64,000 nt of DNA from assembly GCF_026626745.1 (NCBI RefSeq), contig NZ_JAPNJW010000002.1, positions 2,380,151 to 2,444,150 of the forward strand, given 5' to 3'. Position numbers and translations under genes: made by a program. A model generated the notes under the pieces. That model had not been told where the DNA came from. It saw only the letters and a program-made list of their open reading frames with translations, and made no database searches. The number at the start of each line of letters is the position of its first letter. The first letter of the stretch is position 1. Positions 56,548-64,000 of the stretch are shown in pieces. Source of the stretch: Nannocystis sp. RBIL2. GTDB lineage: Bacteria; Myxococcota_A; Polyangia; Nannocystales; Nannocystaceae.

Positions 56548-57372
56548 TCACTTCCCGCTGGGCTTGGCAGTGACTGCGCCGGCGGCCGGCGCTGCCGGGG
56601 CCGCGGCGCTGGGCGAGCCGGTGGCCGGACCGGCGGCCGCGCGCAGGGCCGCCTCGACGAAGCTGTCCGCCTTGCCCATCTCGGTCACGAGCTGGTCGCA
56701 GTTGGCGTAGTCCTTGATCGTCACGAAGTTCTCGGGCGGGTCGCGGAACTGGATCGGGTCGGCCTTGAGCGTGACCTCGCCGCCCCACGGCACCAGCTTG
56801 GTGGTCGAAACGCCGGGCGCGTTGACCAGCGCGACCGCCACGCACGAGTTGTTCTGCCGCGTGAACAGCACGCCGATCGACATCGCGTCGCAGCCGGCCT
56901 TGGGGCACACGCGCTCGGGCGAAGGGCGCACGTCGACCGGTCGCCCGGGCAGCGCCTTCTCGACCAGTTGCTTCATTTTCTGCTGGATCTGCTGGCCGTA
57001 CGCCTGGTTCTCGGCCGCGATCGCGCTGGGGATGATGCGGGGGAACAGCACCACCACTCCGCCGGCCACCCCCTTCGAGTGCGAGATCTCGGGGGCCAGG
57101 AAGCGCGTGTCGTTCGGCGAACCCGCGGCCACGCCGGTGCCCGCGCCGGTCTGGCCGCTCGCCGGGTCGGTGGTGCCGGCGGTCGCGCCGCCGGGGTTCT
57201 GCGCGTCGCCCGGGGTGGTCCCCCCGTCGGCCGGGGGCGTGCCGCCGATCGTCGGACCGGTGCCGCCGCCGGCGGTGTTGTCGGGGGGCGGGGTCGTGCC
57301 GCCCGACGTGGTCGGGCTGCAACCCAGGCTCACGGCGGCGAGGACGAGGGCGAGGCGGGGGGTCGAGAGCAT
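56548..57372 (-). CDS. lipoprotein with Gly/Thr/Pro linker
   Basis: 274 residues from MLSTPRLALVLAAVSLGCSP (lipobox Cys18). A Gly/Thr/Pro low-complexity linker spans about 20-85. The domain at about 90-240 contains AENQAYGQQIQQKMKQLVEK, VCPKAGCDAMSIGVLFTRQN and VALVNAPGVSTTKLVPWGGE, which I do not recognise; the paired Cys probably form a disulfide. The tail is Ala/Pro-rich. Coupled with gloA by a 3-base gap; no functional link to glyoxalase is evident. Confidence 0.8.
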   Translation of the reverse strand: MLSTPRLALVLAAVSLGCSPTTSGGTTPPPDNTAGGGTGPTIGGTPPADGGTTPGDAQNPGGATAGTTDPASGQTGAGTGVAAGSPNDTRFLAPEISHSKGVAGGVVVLFPRIIPSAIAAENQAYGQQIQQKMKQLVEKALPGRPVDVRPSPERVCPKAGCDAMSIGVLFTRQNNSCVAVALVNAPGVSTTKLVPWGGEVTLKADPIQFRDPPENFVTIKDYANCDQLVTEMGKADSFVEAALRAAAGPATGSPSAAAPAAPAAGAVTAKPSGK

Positions 57373-57523
57373 GGCCTCGATTGTACGAAAACGGCCCGTC
57401 CACGGCGAGAATTCGCCGGACCGGCCGGGGCCGCGGGCCCGGGTGGGGCCGTCCAGCCGCGGCTTTTCGCGATCATGTTCGATTTCGCCCATCTTTCGAG
57501 TACGCTGCTCGGACAGCGTCCTC

Positions 57524-58204
57524 ATGAAGCGCAGCGAAAAGGCCCTCAAAATTCAGGCCGTCCTCGACCGCCTCTACCCGCAGCCCGCGGTCCCGCTGCT
57601 CCACGGCGATCCTTTCACCTTGTTGGTCGCGGTCGTCCTGTCGGCGCAGACCACCGACGCGCGGGTCAACCTCGTCACCCCGGAGCTGTTCCGCCGCGCG
57701 CCGACGCCCGAGGCGATGGCGCGCCTGACCGAGGCCGAGATCCTCGGCTTCATCCGCACCTGCGGCCTCGCCCCGGCCAAGGCCAAGAACATCCGCCGGC
57801 TGTCGCAGCTGTTGATCGAGCGCCACGGAGGACATGTCCCGGAGGACATGGCCGCGCTCGAGGCCCTGCCCGGGGTCGGCCACAAGACCGCCAGCGTCGT
57901 CATGGTCCAGGCGTTCGGCGTGCCGGCCTTCCCGGTCGACACCCACATCCATCGCCTGGCCGCCCGCTGGGGCCTGTCCGACGGCACCACGGTCGAGAAG
58001 ACCGAGGCCGACCTCAAGGCGCTGTGGCCGATCGACGCGTGGGCCAGGCTCCACCTGCAGATCATCTACTTCGGCCGCGAGCACTGCCCCGCCCGCGGCC
58101 ACGACCCCAAGGTGTGCCCGATCTGCTCGTGGGCCGGCGTCAAGACCCGCCTGGCCGCCGAGGCCGCCGCCCGCGCGGCCGCCCGCGTCGCCGCCTCGGA
58201 GTGA
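57524..58204 (+). CDS. nth: endonuclease III
   Basis: 226 residues. The helix-hairpin-helix (LPGVGHKTA) carries the catalytic K121, and PVDTHIHRLA the catalytic D139. It excises oxidised pyrimidines and nicks abasic sites in base-excision repair. The Fe-S loop has C188, C198 and C201, but the place of the fourth ligand (five residues after C201) is K207; the spacing C-x9-C-x2-C also differs from the usual C-x6-C-x2-C-x5-C. Cluster binding may be altered, although variants exist in other bacteria. The segment GGHVPEDMAALEALPG is encoded by DNA resembling the RCATGY repeat (57827-57851). Confidence 0.92.
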   Translation: MKRSEKALKIQAVLDRLYPQPAVPLLHGDPFTLLVAVVLSAQTTDARVNLVTPELFRRAPTPEAMARLTEAEILGFIRTCGLAPAKAKNIRRLSQLLIERHGGHVPEDMAALEALPGVGHKTASVVMVQAFGVPAFPVDTHIHRLAARWGLSDGTTVEKTEADLKALWPIDAWARLHLQIIYFGREHCPARGHDPKVCPICSWAGVKTRLAAEAAARAAARVAASE

Positions 58205-58241
58205 CGCAGGCGCGCCCGCGAGGACGCGCCGCCCTGCGTGA

Positions 58242-58312
58242 GAGGACATGTCCCATCGCGCATGTCCTCCAAGACATGGCTCGATGGGCATGTCCATTCA
58301 AACATGTTCTTC
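58242..58312. terminator. RCATGY cluster between convergent genes
   Basis: Perfect 9-bp stem GAGGACATG/CATGTCCTC with a 10-base loop (58242-58269), then two more RCATGY cores. It separates nth from a convergent hypothetical gene. Confidence 0.65.
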
Positions 58313-58658
58313 AGGCCCGATCGAGGTAGCGGCTCGCCGCCAGCGGCCCGAGCGCGGCCTCGGCGAGGGTTCGCACCGTGCGGCCGATCTCGCGGCGCAC
58401 GCCCGGGTCGGCGAACATGCCCGGCGGCAGCAGCGAGGCGACGAACTTGGCGCTGCGGATCCGCAGCGCGTCGGCGCGGGTCAGGCTGCCCTGCGAGGTG
58501 GGCTCGAGGTCGTGGCTGTGCTCGTCGTCGACGGTCGCCAGCGCCGCCACGAACTCGGCCCGCAAAGACGCGAGGTCGAGGCGCGGGCCGTCGGGGTGGA
58601 GGCGCCGGAGCAGCGCCTCGAGGCCGTCGCACAGGTCGGACAGCGCCCGCTCGTCCAT
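58311..58658 (-). CDS. hypothetical protein
   Basis: 115 residues, all-helical by inspection (LCDGLEALLRRLHPDGPRLD, RIRSAKFVASLLPPGMF, VRREIGRTVRTLAEAALG). No signal peptide and no recognised family. A further ATG lies four codons upstream (58670). It follows the PD40 lipoprotein gene on the same strand with a gap of about 50 bases and may be cotranscribed. Confidence 0.6.
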   Translation of the reverse strand: MDERALSDLCDGLEALLRRLHPDGPRLDLASLRAEFVAALATVDDEHSHDLEPTSQGSLTRADALRIRSAKFVASLLPPGMFADPGVRREIGRTVRTLAEAALGPLAASRYLDRA

Positions 58659-58710
58659 GGCCGGCAGCATACGCCGCCGGCCGGGCGGGCACGAGTCCGG
58701 GGGCGCGAAC

Positions 58711-60606
58711 TCAGCCGCCCGGGTCGTCGTTCTTGTGGACCCAGAAGCCGCGCATGTTCAGCGTGTTCACGTCCTGGCCGTGCAGCCAGAACGCCGGGTG
58801 GCTCGGGTCGACGCCGGGCTGCGGGTTCTCGTCGATGGCGACCACCCACAGCTGCTTGACCGCGTCCTTGGTGCCCTCGAGCTTGTTGCCGAAGCTGCGG
58901 CGCGAGGTGAACACGGCCCAGTTGTAGCCGCCGGAGCTGCGCGGCGCGAAGGTCGGCTCGTAGTTCCAGTGGCGGTCGCGGTCGCCGGCGTAGAACGGGT
59001 GGTCGTCGCCGTTGCCCGCGCGCAGCCGGACCTCGACGCCCGGCTGCTCGATGCTGGCGAGGAACATGTCCGACGTGCCGTTGCGGGTGTCGAGCATCGC
59101 CGGGTAGGCGCCGCGGTGGTAGATGACGTAGCGCCCGTCGGGCGTCACGCTCGGGAAGATGATGCCGTTCAGCGTCGGGTCGGCGCCGGGGTCGACCAGC
59201 TTCACCGGGTTGGCCGCGGTGCGCGTGGCGGCGTCGTAGTCGAGCGCCATCAGCGACAGGTTGGCGTGATCGACGTAGGCGATCTTGCGCCCGTCCGACG
59301 AGAACGCCGGCATGTTGAGGACGAGGTCGTCGATGCCGGTGCCCATCAGCTTGGCGCCGGTGGCCGCGTCCCACATGCCCGGCTGGCCGCCCGGCGGGCC
59401 CGGGAGGTTCAGCTCGCCGTTCTCGATCACCACGGTGCCGTCGGGCGAGATCGCCGACATCGCCCAGCTGCGCACCGGCACGCCGATGCTCGTCGACGCG
59501 AACACCGGCGTGTTGTTGACGAGGTCCCACGTCGACACGTTGATGTCGCCGCCGATGATGAGGCGCGTGCCGTCGGCCGAGGCCGAGTGACAGGTGCTGC
59601 AGCCGTCCTGGCCCCCGGCGAGCAGGAAGTCCTCGGGCGCGTCGGCGCCGGGGTTGATGCGGAGCACGCGGCCGAGGCTGTTGGCCCAGTAATACACCGA
59701 GCCGATCAGCGGCTGCGACGCGATCGTCCACGTGTCGTCGGCGAGCACGTACGCGGCCTGCTGCCCGGCCGGCATGCGGTGCACGTCGAGGTACAGCGGC
59801 AGGCCCGAGCTCGACTCGGAGATCTGGACCCACTGCGGCTTCGTGATCGTGTGCCGCGAGGGCGGCTCGGCCAGCGTGTAGAACTTGGCGTCGACGAACT
59901 GGCCGCTGTAGCGGACCAGGTACTTGTCGCCCGGCGTCGAGCCGTGCCACATCAGCTCGGCCGGCTGCAGGCCCTTGGGGAACACGGTGCCGTCGTACGG
60001 GTACGACAGGATCGCGGTGTCGGGCTGCGTCGCGCCGTCGAGGATCTGCTTGTCGGCCTCGGTGATCTCGGGCGGCACGAGGTCGAGCTTGAGGAACACG
60101 CTGACGGTCGCCGCGGCGGTCTTGTTGCCGTGCAGCGCCTCGACCACGAGCTGGCCGCCGTACTGGCCGCCGGCCTCGACGAGGCCCTTCTCGTCGATCG
60201 ACGCGATGTAGCTGGCGTCGGCCGACCAGGTCGCGGTCACCGGCTGTCCGTCGCACAGCGCGTTCAGCTGCACCGGCGCGTGGACGCCGTTGTCGATGAC
60301 GATCGTCGCCTCGGGTGGATCGACGACCAGGGTGTTGCACCCGACGGGCGTGCCGGTGGTGACCGTCGCGTCGGTGGTCCCGGTCGCGCCGTCGGTGCCC
60401 TCGGTGGTGGTGGGCGCGTCGGTCGCGGTCCCGTCCGACTCCGAGTCCGACGCCATCGTCGACGCGATCCCGGTCGGCGCCGAGGTCGGGCCCGCGCTCG
60501 CCGTGCCACGAGTGCCGTCATCGCCGCACGCGGCCGGGACGGCCGCGCACGCGCTCACCAGAAGTAATCCTCGCCACGGCCTCGTCGCCTTGTCGCGGCT
60601 TTTCAT
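58711..60606 (-). CDS. lipoprotein with PD40/beta-propeller and CxxCH motif
   Basis: 631 residues. A lipoprotein signal (RGLLLVSACAAVPAAC) and a Thr/Ser/Asp linker run to about residue 85. A domain of bacterial Ig-like type follows (about 90-170; VDPPEATIVIDNGVHAPVQL). The rest looks like a beta-propeller of PD40/TolB type (SSDGRKIAYVDHA; SVTPDGRYVIYHRGAYP; FTSRRSFGNKLEG). Residues GCSTCHSAS near 350 contain CxxCH, the heme c attachment motif, so one heme may be bound; the classical distal Met is not evident. It likely works at the outer surface. The ATG pair at 60609/60606 follows AGGCAGG. Confidence 0.82.
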   Translation of the reverse strand: MKSRDKATRPWRGLLLVSACAAVPAACGDDGTRGTASAGPTSAPTGIASTMASDSESDGTATDAPTTTEGTDGATGTTDATVTTGTPVGCNTLVVDPPEATIVIDNGVHAPVQLNALCDGQPVTATWSADASYIASIDEKGLVEAGGQYGGQLVVEALHGNKTAAATVSVFLKLDLVPPEITEADKQILDGATQPDTAILSYPYDGTVFPKGLQPAELMWHGSTPGDKYLVRYSGQFVDAKFYTLAEPPSRHTITKPQWVQISESSSGLPLYLDVHRMPAGQQAAYVLADDTWTIASQPLIGSVYYWANSLGRVLRINPGADAPEDFLLAGGQDGCSTCHSASADGTRLIIGGDINVSTWDLVNNTPVFASTSIGVPVRSWAMSAISPDGTVVIENGELNLPGPPGGQPGMWDAATGAKLMGTGIDDLVLNMPAFSSDGRKIAYVDHANLSLMALDYDAATRTAANPVKLVDPGADPTLNGIIFPSVTPDGRYVIYHRGAYPAMLDTRNGTSDMFLASIEQPGVEVRLRAGNGDDHPFYAGDRDRHWNYEPTFAPRSSGGYNWAVFTSRRSFGNKLEGTKDAVKQLWVVAIDENPQPGVDPSHPAFWLHGQDVNTLNMRGFWVHKNDDPGG

Positions 60607-60762
60607 CATCGCCTGCCTTTCCAAGAAATCTGTTCGTCCAGCCGTATCACAGACCTATCGCGCGCACAGGCGGGGAAACCCCTCGGCGCGGCCTCGCTGG
60701 GGACCTCGGCAACTCCCCGCCCCCGGCGTTTGCGGTCCCGTGCTAAGGTGCCTGGCGCAGGC

Positions 60763-63700
60763 GTGGCCGACCTCGAGGCGGACAGACTGCGCGCCTTGAT
60801 GCGCGCCGCGGTGTTCAAGCAGCCGCACCAGCCGGTCCTCCTCGGCAACTTCGAGATCATCAAGGTGCTCGGCTCCGGGGCGATGGGCATCGTGTATGAG
60901 GCCTTCGACCCCCGTCGCGGCGAGAACGTGGCGCTCAAGACGCTGCGGGCCCCGAGCGCGCGCGCACTGGCGCTCTTCAAGCGCGAGTTCCGGGCGCTGT
61001 CGCGGCTGTCGCACCCGAACCTGGTCGAGCTGCACAAGATGTATCGCGACCACGAGCAGTACTTCTTCACGATGGAGCTCATCCGGGGCTCGCCGCTGCT
61101 CACGTATCTGTGGGGCGTGGAGACCGCCCCCGAGGCGCCTACCGCCACTCCCGTCACCGACTTCGCCCGCCTGCGAGCGGTGTTCGCCCAGCTCGTCGAC
61201 GGGGTGTTCGCGCTCCACCAGAGCCACAAGCTCCACCGCGACATCAAGCCGACCAACGTCATGGTCACCCCCGAGGGGCGCGTCGTCCTCATGGACTTCG
61301 GCTTCGTCGGCGAGGAGACGGTGGGCACGCTCGAGTCGACCGCCGGCAGCCTCGTGGTCGGCACGCCGGCGTACATGGCCCCCGAGCAGGCCGTCGGCGG
61401 CGCGCGCACGCCCGCGAGCGACTGGTACAGCGTCGGCGCCACCCTCTACATGGCGCTCACCGGCCGCGTCCCCTACTCCGGGGAGAACCTGGCGCGCATG
61501 ATGGAGCGCAAGCAGCAGGGCCCGCCGCCGCCCCCGCGCACCCTCGTCGCGGGGATCCCCGACGAACTCGACGTCGTCTGCCTGCGCCTGCTCCAACCTG
61601 ACCCGAAGGTCAGGCCCGGCGCCCCCGAGCTGCTGGCCCTGTTCCACAGCGACCGCAGCCACCTGCAGCGGGTCCAGGCGGCCGCGTACCTGTCGCCCGC
61701 GGCCACCCACGTCGGCGCGCGCAGCTTCGTCGGCCGCGCGGCCCAGGTGCGCGCGCTCAGGCTGGCCTTCGACGGCTTCGAGCGCGCTCAGGCCGCCGCG
61801 CCGGCCGAGGCCGCGGTCGCCGAGCCGGCCGGCGCCGCGCCCGCGATCGCCGGACCGGCCGAGTCCGTCCCGGCGGTGGTGCTCGTCCACGGCCGCGCGG
61901 GCCTCGGCAAGAGCGCGCTGATCCGCCACGTCACCGACGGCCTGCGCCACCGCGCCGCGCTGCTGCGCGCGCGCTGTTACGAGCGCGACACCGTCCCGTA
62001 CAAGGCGCTCGACAGCCTGGTCGACGCCCTGGCCCGCCAGCTGCGCCAGCGCGACGAGGCCGAGGTCGCCGCGGTCCTGCCGCCCGAGGTCGACGCGCTG
62101 GTCGCCCTGTTCCCGGTGCTCCACCAGGCCCCGGCAGTGGCCGCCGTCACACCTGTCCCTTCGGCCATCCCCACGCGGCGCGATCTCCGGGCCGCGCTGC
62201 GCCCCGACGCCCCGGCCTTCCGCGCCCTGCGGCGGCTGCTGCTCGGACTCGGCGCCCGCCGCCCGCTGGTGCTGTGGATCGACGACCTGCAGTGGGGCGA
62301 CGCCGACAGCGTGCGCGCCCTGGCCGAGCTGCTGCGCCCGCCGCAGGCCCCGCGCGCCCTGCTGATCGCCAGCTACCGCAGCGAGGACAGCGACAGCCCG
62401 GCGCTGCGGGCTTTGGATGTCCTCAAAGACATGGTCGAACAGGCAGGGTCTTCGGTACAGGTGCTCGAGCTGCTGCCGCTGTCGCCCGACGAGACCGACG
62501 CCCTGGCCGAGATCCTGCTCGGGCCCGACACCCCGCCGCAGCGCCTCCATCGCGTCGCCGCCGAGGCCGGGGGCAGCCCGCAGCTGCTCCACGAGCTGGC
62601 GCGCTTCGTCGCCCACGGGGCCGGCAGCGCGCCCGAGGTCACCCTCGACGAGCTGATCGAGATCCGGATCTCCCGCCTCACCTCGACCCAGCGGCGCCTG
62701 CTCGAGGTGCTCGCGGTGGCCGGGCGTCCGCTGGCCCAGGCGGTCGCGTTCGCGGTCGCCGGCTTCACCGGCAACGCCGGCAACGCCGGGCTCGCCGACC
62801 TCCACCAGCTCCAGGCCGCGGGCCTGGTCCGCAGCTTCACCGCCGCCGGCTCCGACCTGCTCGGCGAGCAGGGCGAGCTGGTGCTCGACGTGCAGCACGA
62901 GCGCACCCGCGAGGCGGTGCTGATCCGCCTCGACGGTCCGGCGCTGCGCGAGCTCCACGGCCGCCTCGCCGCCGCGCTCGAGCGCGAGCCGCAGACCGAC
63001 CCGTTCGCCCTCATCGAGCACCTGCGCGCCGCCGGCGACACCGCCCGCGCGCTCGCCCTGGCCCGCCGCGCCGCCACGTTCTTCCGCGAGGTCGACGACT
63101 TCCTGCGCGCCGCCGCCTTCCTCCGCGTCGCCCGCGACCTCGCCCCGCCCGGGGCCGCCCCGGGGCTCGCGCGCGAGCTCGGCGACACCCTCGCGCGCGC
63201 CGGCCACAGCCGCGAGGCCGCCGAGGCCTACCTCTCCGCCCGCAGCGGCGGCGACCCGGCCGGCGACCTCGCCCTCGTCGGCGCCGCCGCGGCCCAGTTC
63301 ATCACCGCCGGCCACCTCGCCCGCGGCCAGGAGATTCTCGCCGCCGCCCTCGTCGCCGCCGGCCTGTCCTCGGGCGACGCCTCGATGCGCGACAAGCTCG
63401 GCGCGCTGTGGCGGCGCGGCCAGAAGATGGTCCGCGGCCTCGACTTCACCGCCCGCGCCGAGGCCGACGTCGACCGCATGGAGCTGGCCCGGGTCGACCT
63501 CTGCTTCGCCGCCGCGCTCTCGACCCTCGTCGTCGACCCCGGTGCCGCCGCCGACGCCCAGGCGCGCCACCTCCTGCTGGCCCTGCGGACCGGCGAGACG
63601 CGTCGGGTCGCGCGCGCCTTCGCGCTCGAGGCCTGCCTGCTCGGGCCCGGAGGGGCGCGAACGCGCGCCCAGATCGACCCGCTCCTCGCCTCCGCGCGCG

Positions 63701-64000
63701 CCCTCGCCCGCTCCAGCGGCGCCGCTGGCATCGCCGACCTGTGCGACCTGGTCGACCTGCTGGCCGAGACCGCCGGCGGCTCGCCCACGCGCGCGCTGGC
63801 GCTCGCCGGGCCGCTGCTGCGCGCCGGCACCCTGCACGCGCCCGAGCTGCCCGGCCTGTCGACCCTGGCCCGCCTGTGCCAATTCCGCGCGCTCCTCCAC
63901 CTCGGCCGCTACGACGTGCTGCTCGAGGAGGTCCCGGCCTTGCTGACCGCCGCGCGCTTCGCCGACGACCGCGCCGCGCACGTCGCCTGCGCCTCGCTGG
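60763..64000 (+). CDS. Ser/Thr protein kinase with AAA ATPase and helical repeats (truncated by window)
   Basis: At least 1079 residues, running off the right edge. Kinase domain about 28-290: glycine loop LGSGAMGIV, K59, HRD from residue 158 (LHRDIKPTN), DFG from residue 178, GTPAYMAPEQ. Next an AAA_16-type ATPase, with Walker A GRAGLGKS (377-384) and Walker B LVLWIDDLQWGD, then a long array of TPR-like helices. This is the PknK/MalT-like plan common in myxobacteria, where the ATPase and repeats probably bind regulators that tune the kinase. GTG start; a GTG 15 bases upstream (60748) is equally possible. Short stretches near 62150 and 62409 resemble decayed RCATGY elements. Confidence 0.92.
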   Translation, partial: MADLEADRLRALMRAAVFKQPHQPVLLGNFEIIKVLGSGAMGIVYEAFDPRRGENVALKTLRAPSARALALFKREFRALSRLSHPNLVELHKMYRDHEQYFFTMELIRGSPLLTYLWGVETAPEAPTATPVTDFARLRAVFAQLVDGVFALHQSHKLHRDIKPTNVMVTPEGRVVLMDFGFVGEETVGTLESTAGSLVVGTPAYMAPEQAVGGARTPASDWYSVGATLYMALTGRVPYSGENLARMMERKQQGPPPPPRTLVAGIPDELDVVCLRLLQPDPKVRPGAPELLALFHSDRSHLQRVQAAAYLSPAATHVGARSFVGRAAQVRALRLAFDGFERAQAAAPAEAAVAEPAGAAPAIAGPAESVPAVVLVHGRAGLGKSALIRHVTDGLRHRAALLRARCYERDTVPYKALDSLVDALARQLRQRDEAEVAAVLPPEVDALVALFPVLHQAPAVAAVTPVPSAIPTRRDLRAALRPDAPAFRALRRLLLGLGARRPLVLWIDDLQWGDADSVRALAELLRPPQAPRALLIASYRSEDSDSPALRALDVLKDMVEQAGSSVQVLELLPLSPDETDALAEILLGPDTPPQRLHRVAAEAGGSPQLLHELARFVAHGAGSAPEVTLDELIEIRISRLTSTQRRLLEVLAVAGRPLAQAVAFAVAGFTGNAGNAGLADLHQLQAAGLVRSFTAAGSDLLGEQGELVLDVQHERTREAVLIRLDGPALRELHGRLAAALEREPQTDPFALIEHLRAAGDTARALALARRAATFFREVDDFLRAAAFLRVARDLAPPGAAPGLARELGDTLARAGHSREAAEAYLSARSGGDPAGDLALVGAAAAQFITAGHLARGQEILAAALVAAGLSSGDASMRDKLGALWRRGQKMVRGLDFTARAEADVDRMELARVDLCFAAALSTLVVDPGAAADAQARHLLLALRTGETRRVARAFALEACLLGPGGARTRAQIDPLLASARALARSSGAAGIADLCDLVDLLAETAGGSPTRALALAGPLLRAGTLHAPELPGLSTLARLCQFRALLHLGRYDVLLEEVPALLTAARFADDRAAHVACASL

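Noticed and set aside
60655..63981. Minus-strand frame of 1108 codons opposite the AAA kinase
   Set aside because: Shadow frame; the plus strand has kinase and ATPase motifs.

Overview
The window is 64 kb of very GC-rich DNA, densely packed with genes on both strands. Four things point to a myxobacterium, most likely of the Nannocystis type: large Ser/Thr kinases fused to TPR, AAA or AgmX/PglI-tail domains; a TIGR03001-type sigma factor; many lipoproteins with Thr-rich linkers; and a CFI-box C-terminus. The taxonomic call is inference. No rRNA, tRNA, CRISPR array, integrase or transposase was recognised.

Layout. 1-16.8 kb: a GAF-STAS regulator, small lipoproteins, a 2OG-Fe(II) oxygenase next to a leucine-rich-repeat protein, a flavin-dependent halogenase-like enzyme, a glyoxalase-fold protein, a zinc-finger/kinase/TPR protein facing a sigma factor, an EGF-like lipoprotein, an M15-like peptidase and two more lipoproteins. 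16.8-21.3 kb: a gamma-carbonic anhydrase-like protein, then a histone-H1-like/acidic/helical protein followed directly by a Lon-like protease. 21.8-25.9 kb: a compact type VI secretion cargo module made of a DUF2169 protein, a degenerate ketosynthase-fold protein, a PAAR-like protein with a deaminase-like C-terminus, and an overlapping SUKH immunity gene. 25.9-30.5 kb: two cytochromes P450 and a Tat-exported FAD oxidase. 30.5-32.5 kb: two STAS/SEC14-like paralogues coupled to a histidine kinase. 32.5-39.2 kb: IlvE, an RND exporter, a LolA-like periplasmic protein and a porin, which together look like an envelope lipid-export set. 39.4-51.9 kb: a PEGA/TPR membrane protein, TolC, an HTTM protein, a winged-helix regulator, a TrkA-N protein, a DUF4846 lipoprotein and small envelope genes. 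52-64 kb: a kinase with an AgmX/PglI tail, a CFI-box protein, GloA, Nth, a PD40 lipoprotein with a CxxCH motif, and a kinase-AAA protein cut by the window end.

The most striking feature is not a gene. About 18 gaps between genes carry clusters of short palindromes built on RCATGY (typically GGACATGTCC or GGGCATGTCC), paired into hairpins with perfect stems of 8-14 bp. The outer arms differ from copy to copy yet stay complementary. They favour gene 3' ends, above all between convergent genes, so they may act as bidirectional terminators or be a miniature repeat family. At least one copy lies in frame inside a gene (DUF4846 lipoprotein), and degenerate copies appear inside several others.

Several gene junctions carry short tandem duplications spanning a stop or start codon (about 5.3, 22.9 and 55.9 kb), which suggests junctions are often remodelled. 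Start codons are frequently GTG and Shine-Dalgarno sites are weak, so many starts given here are chosen from signal peptides or overlaps.
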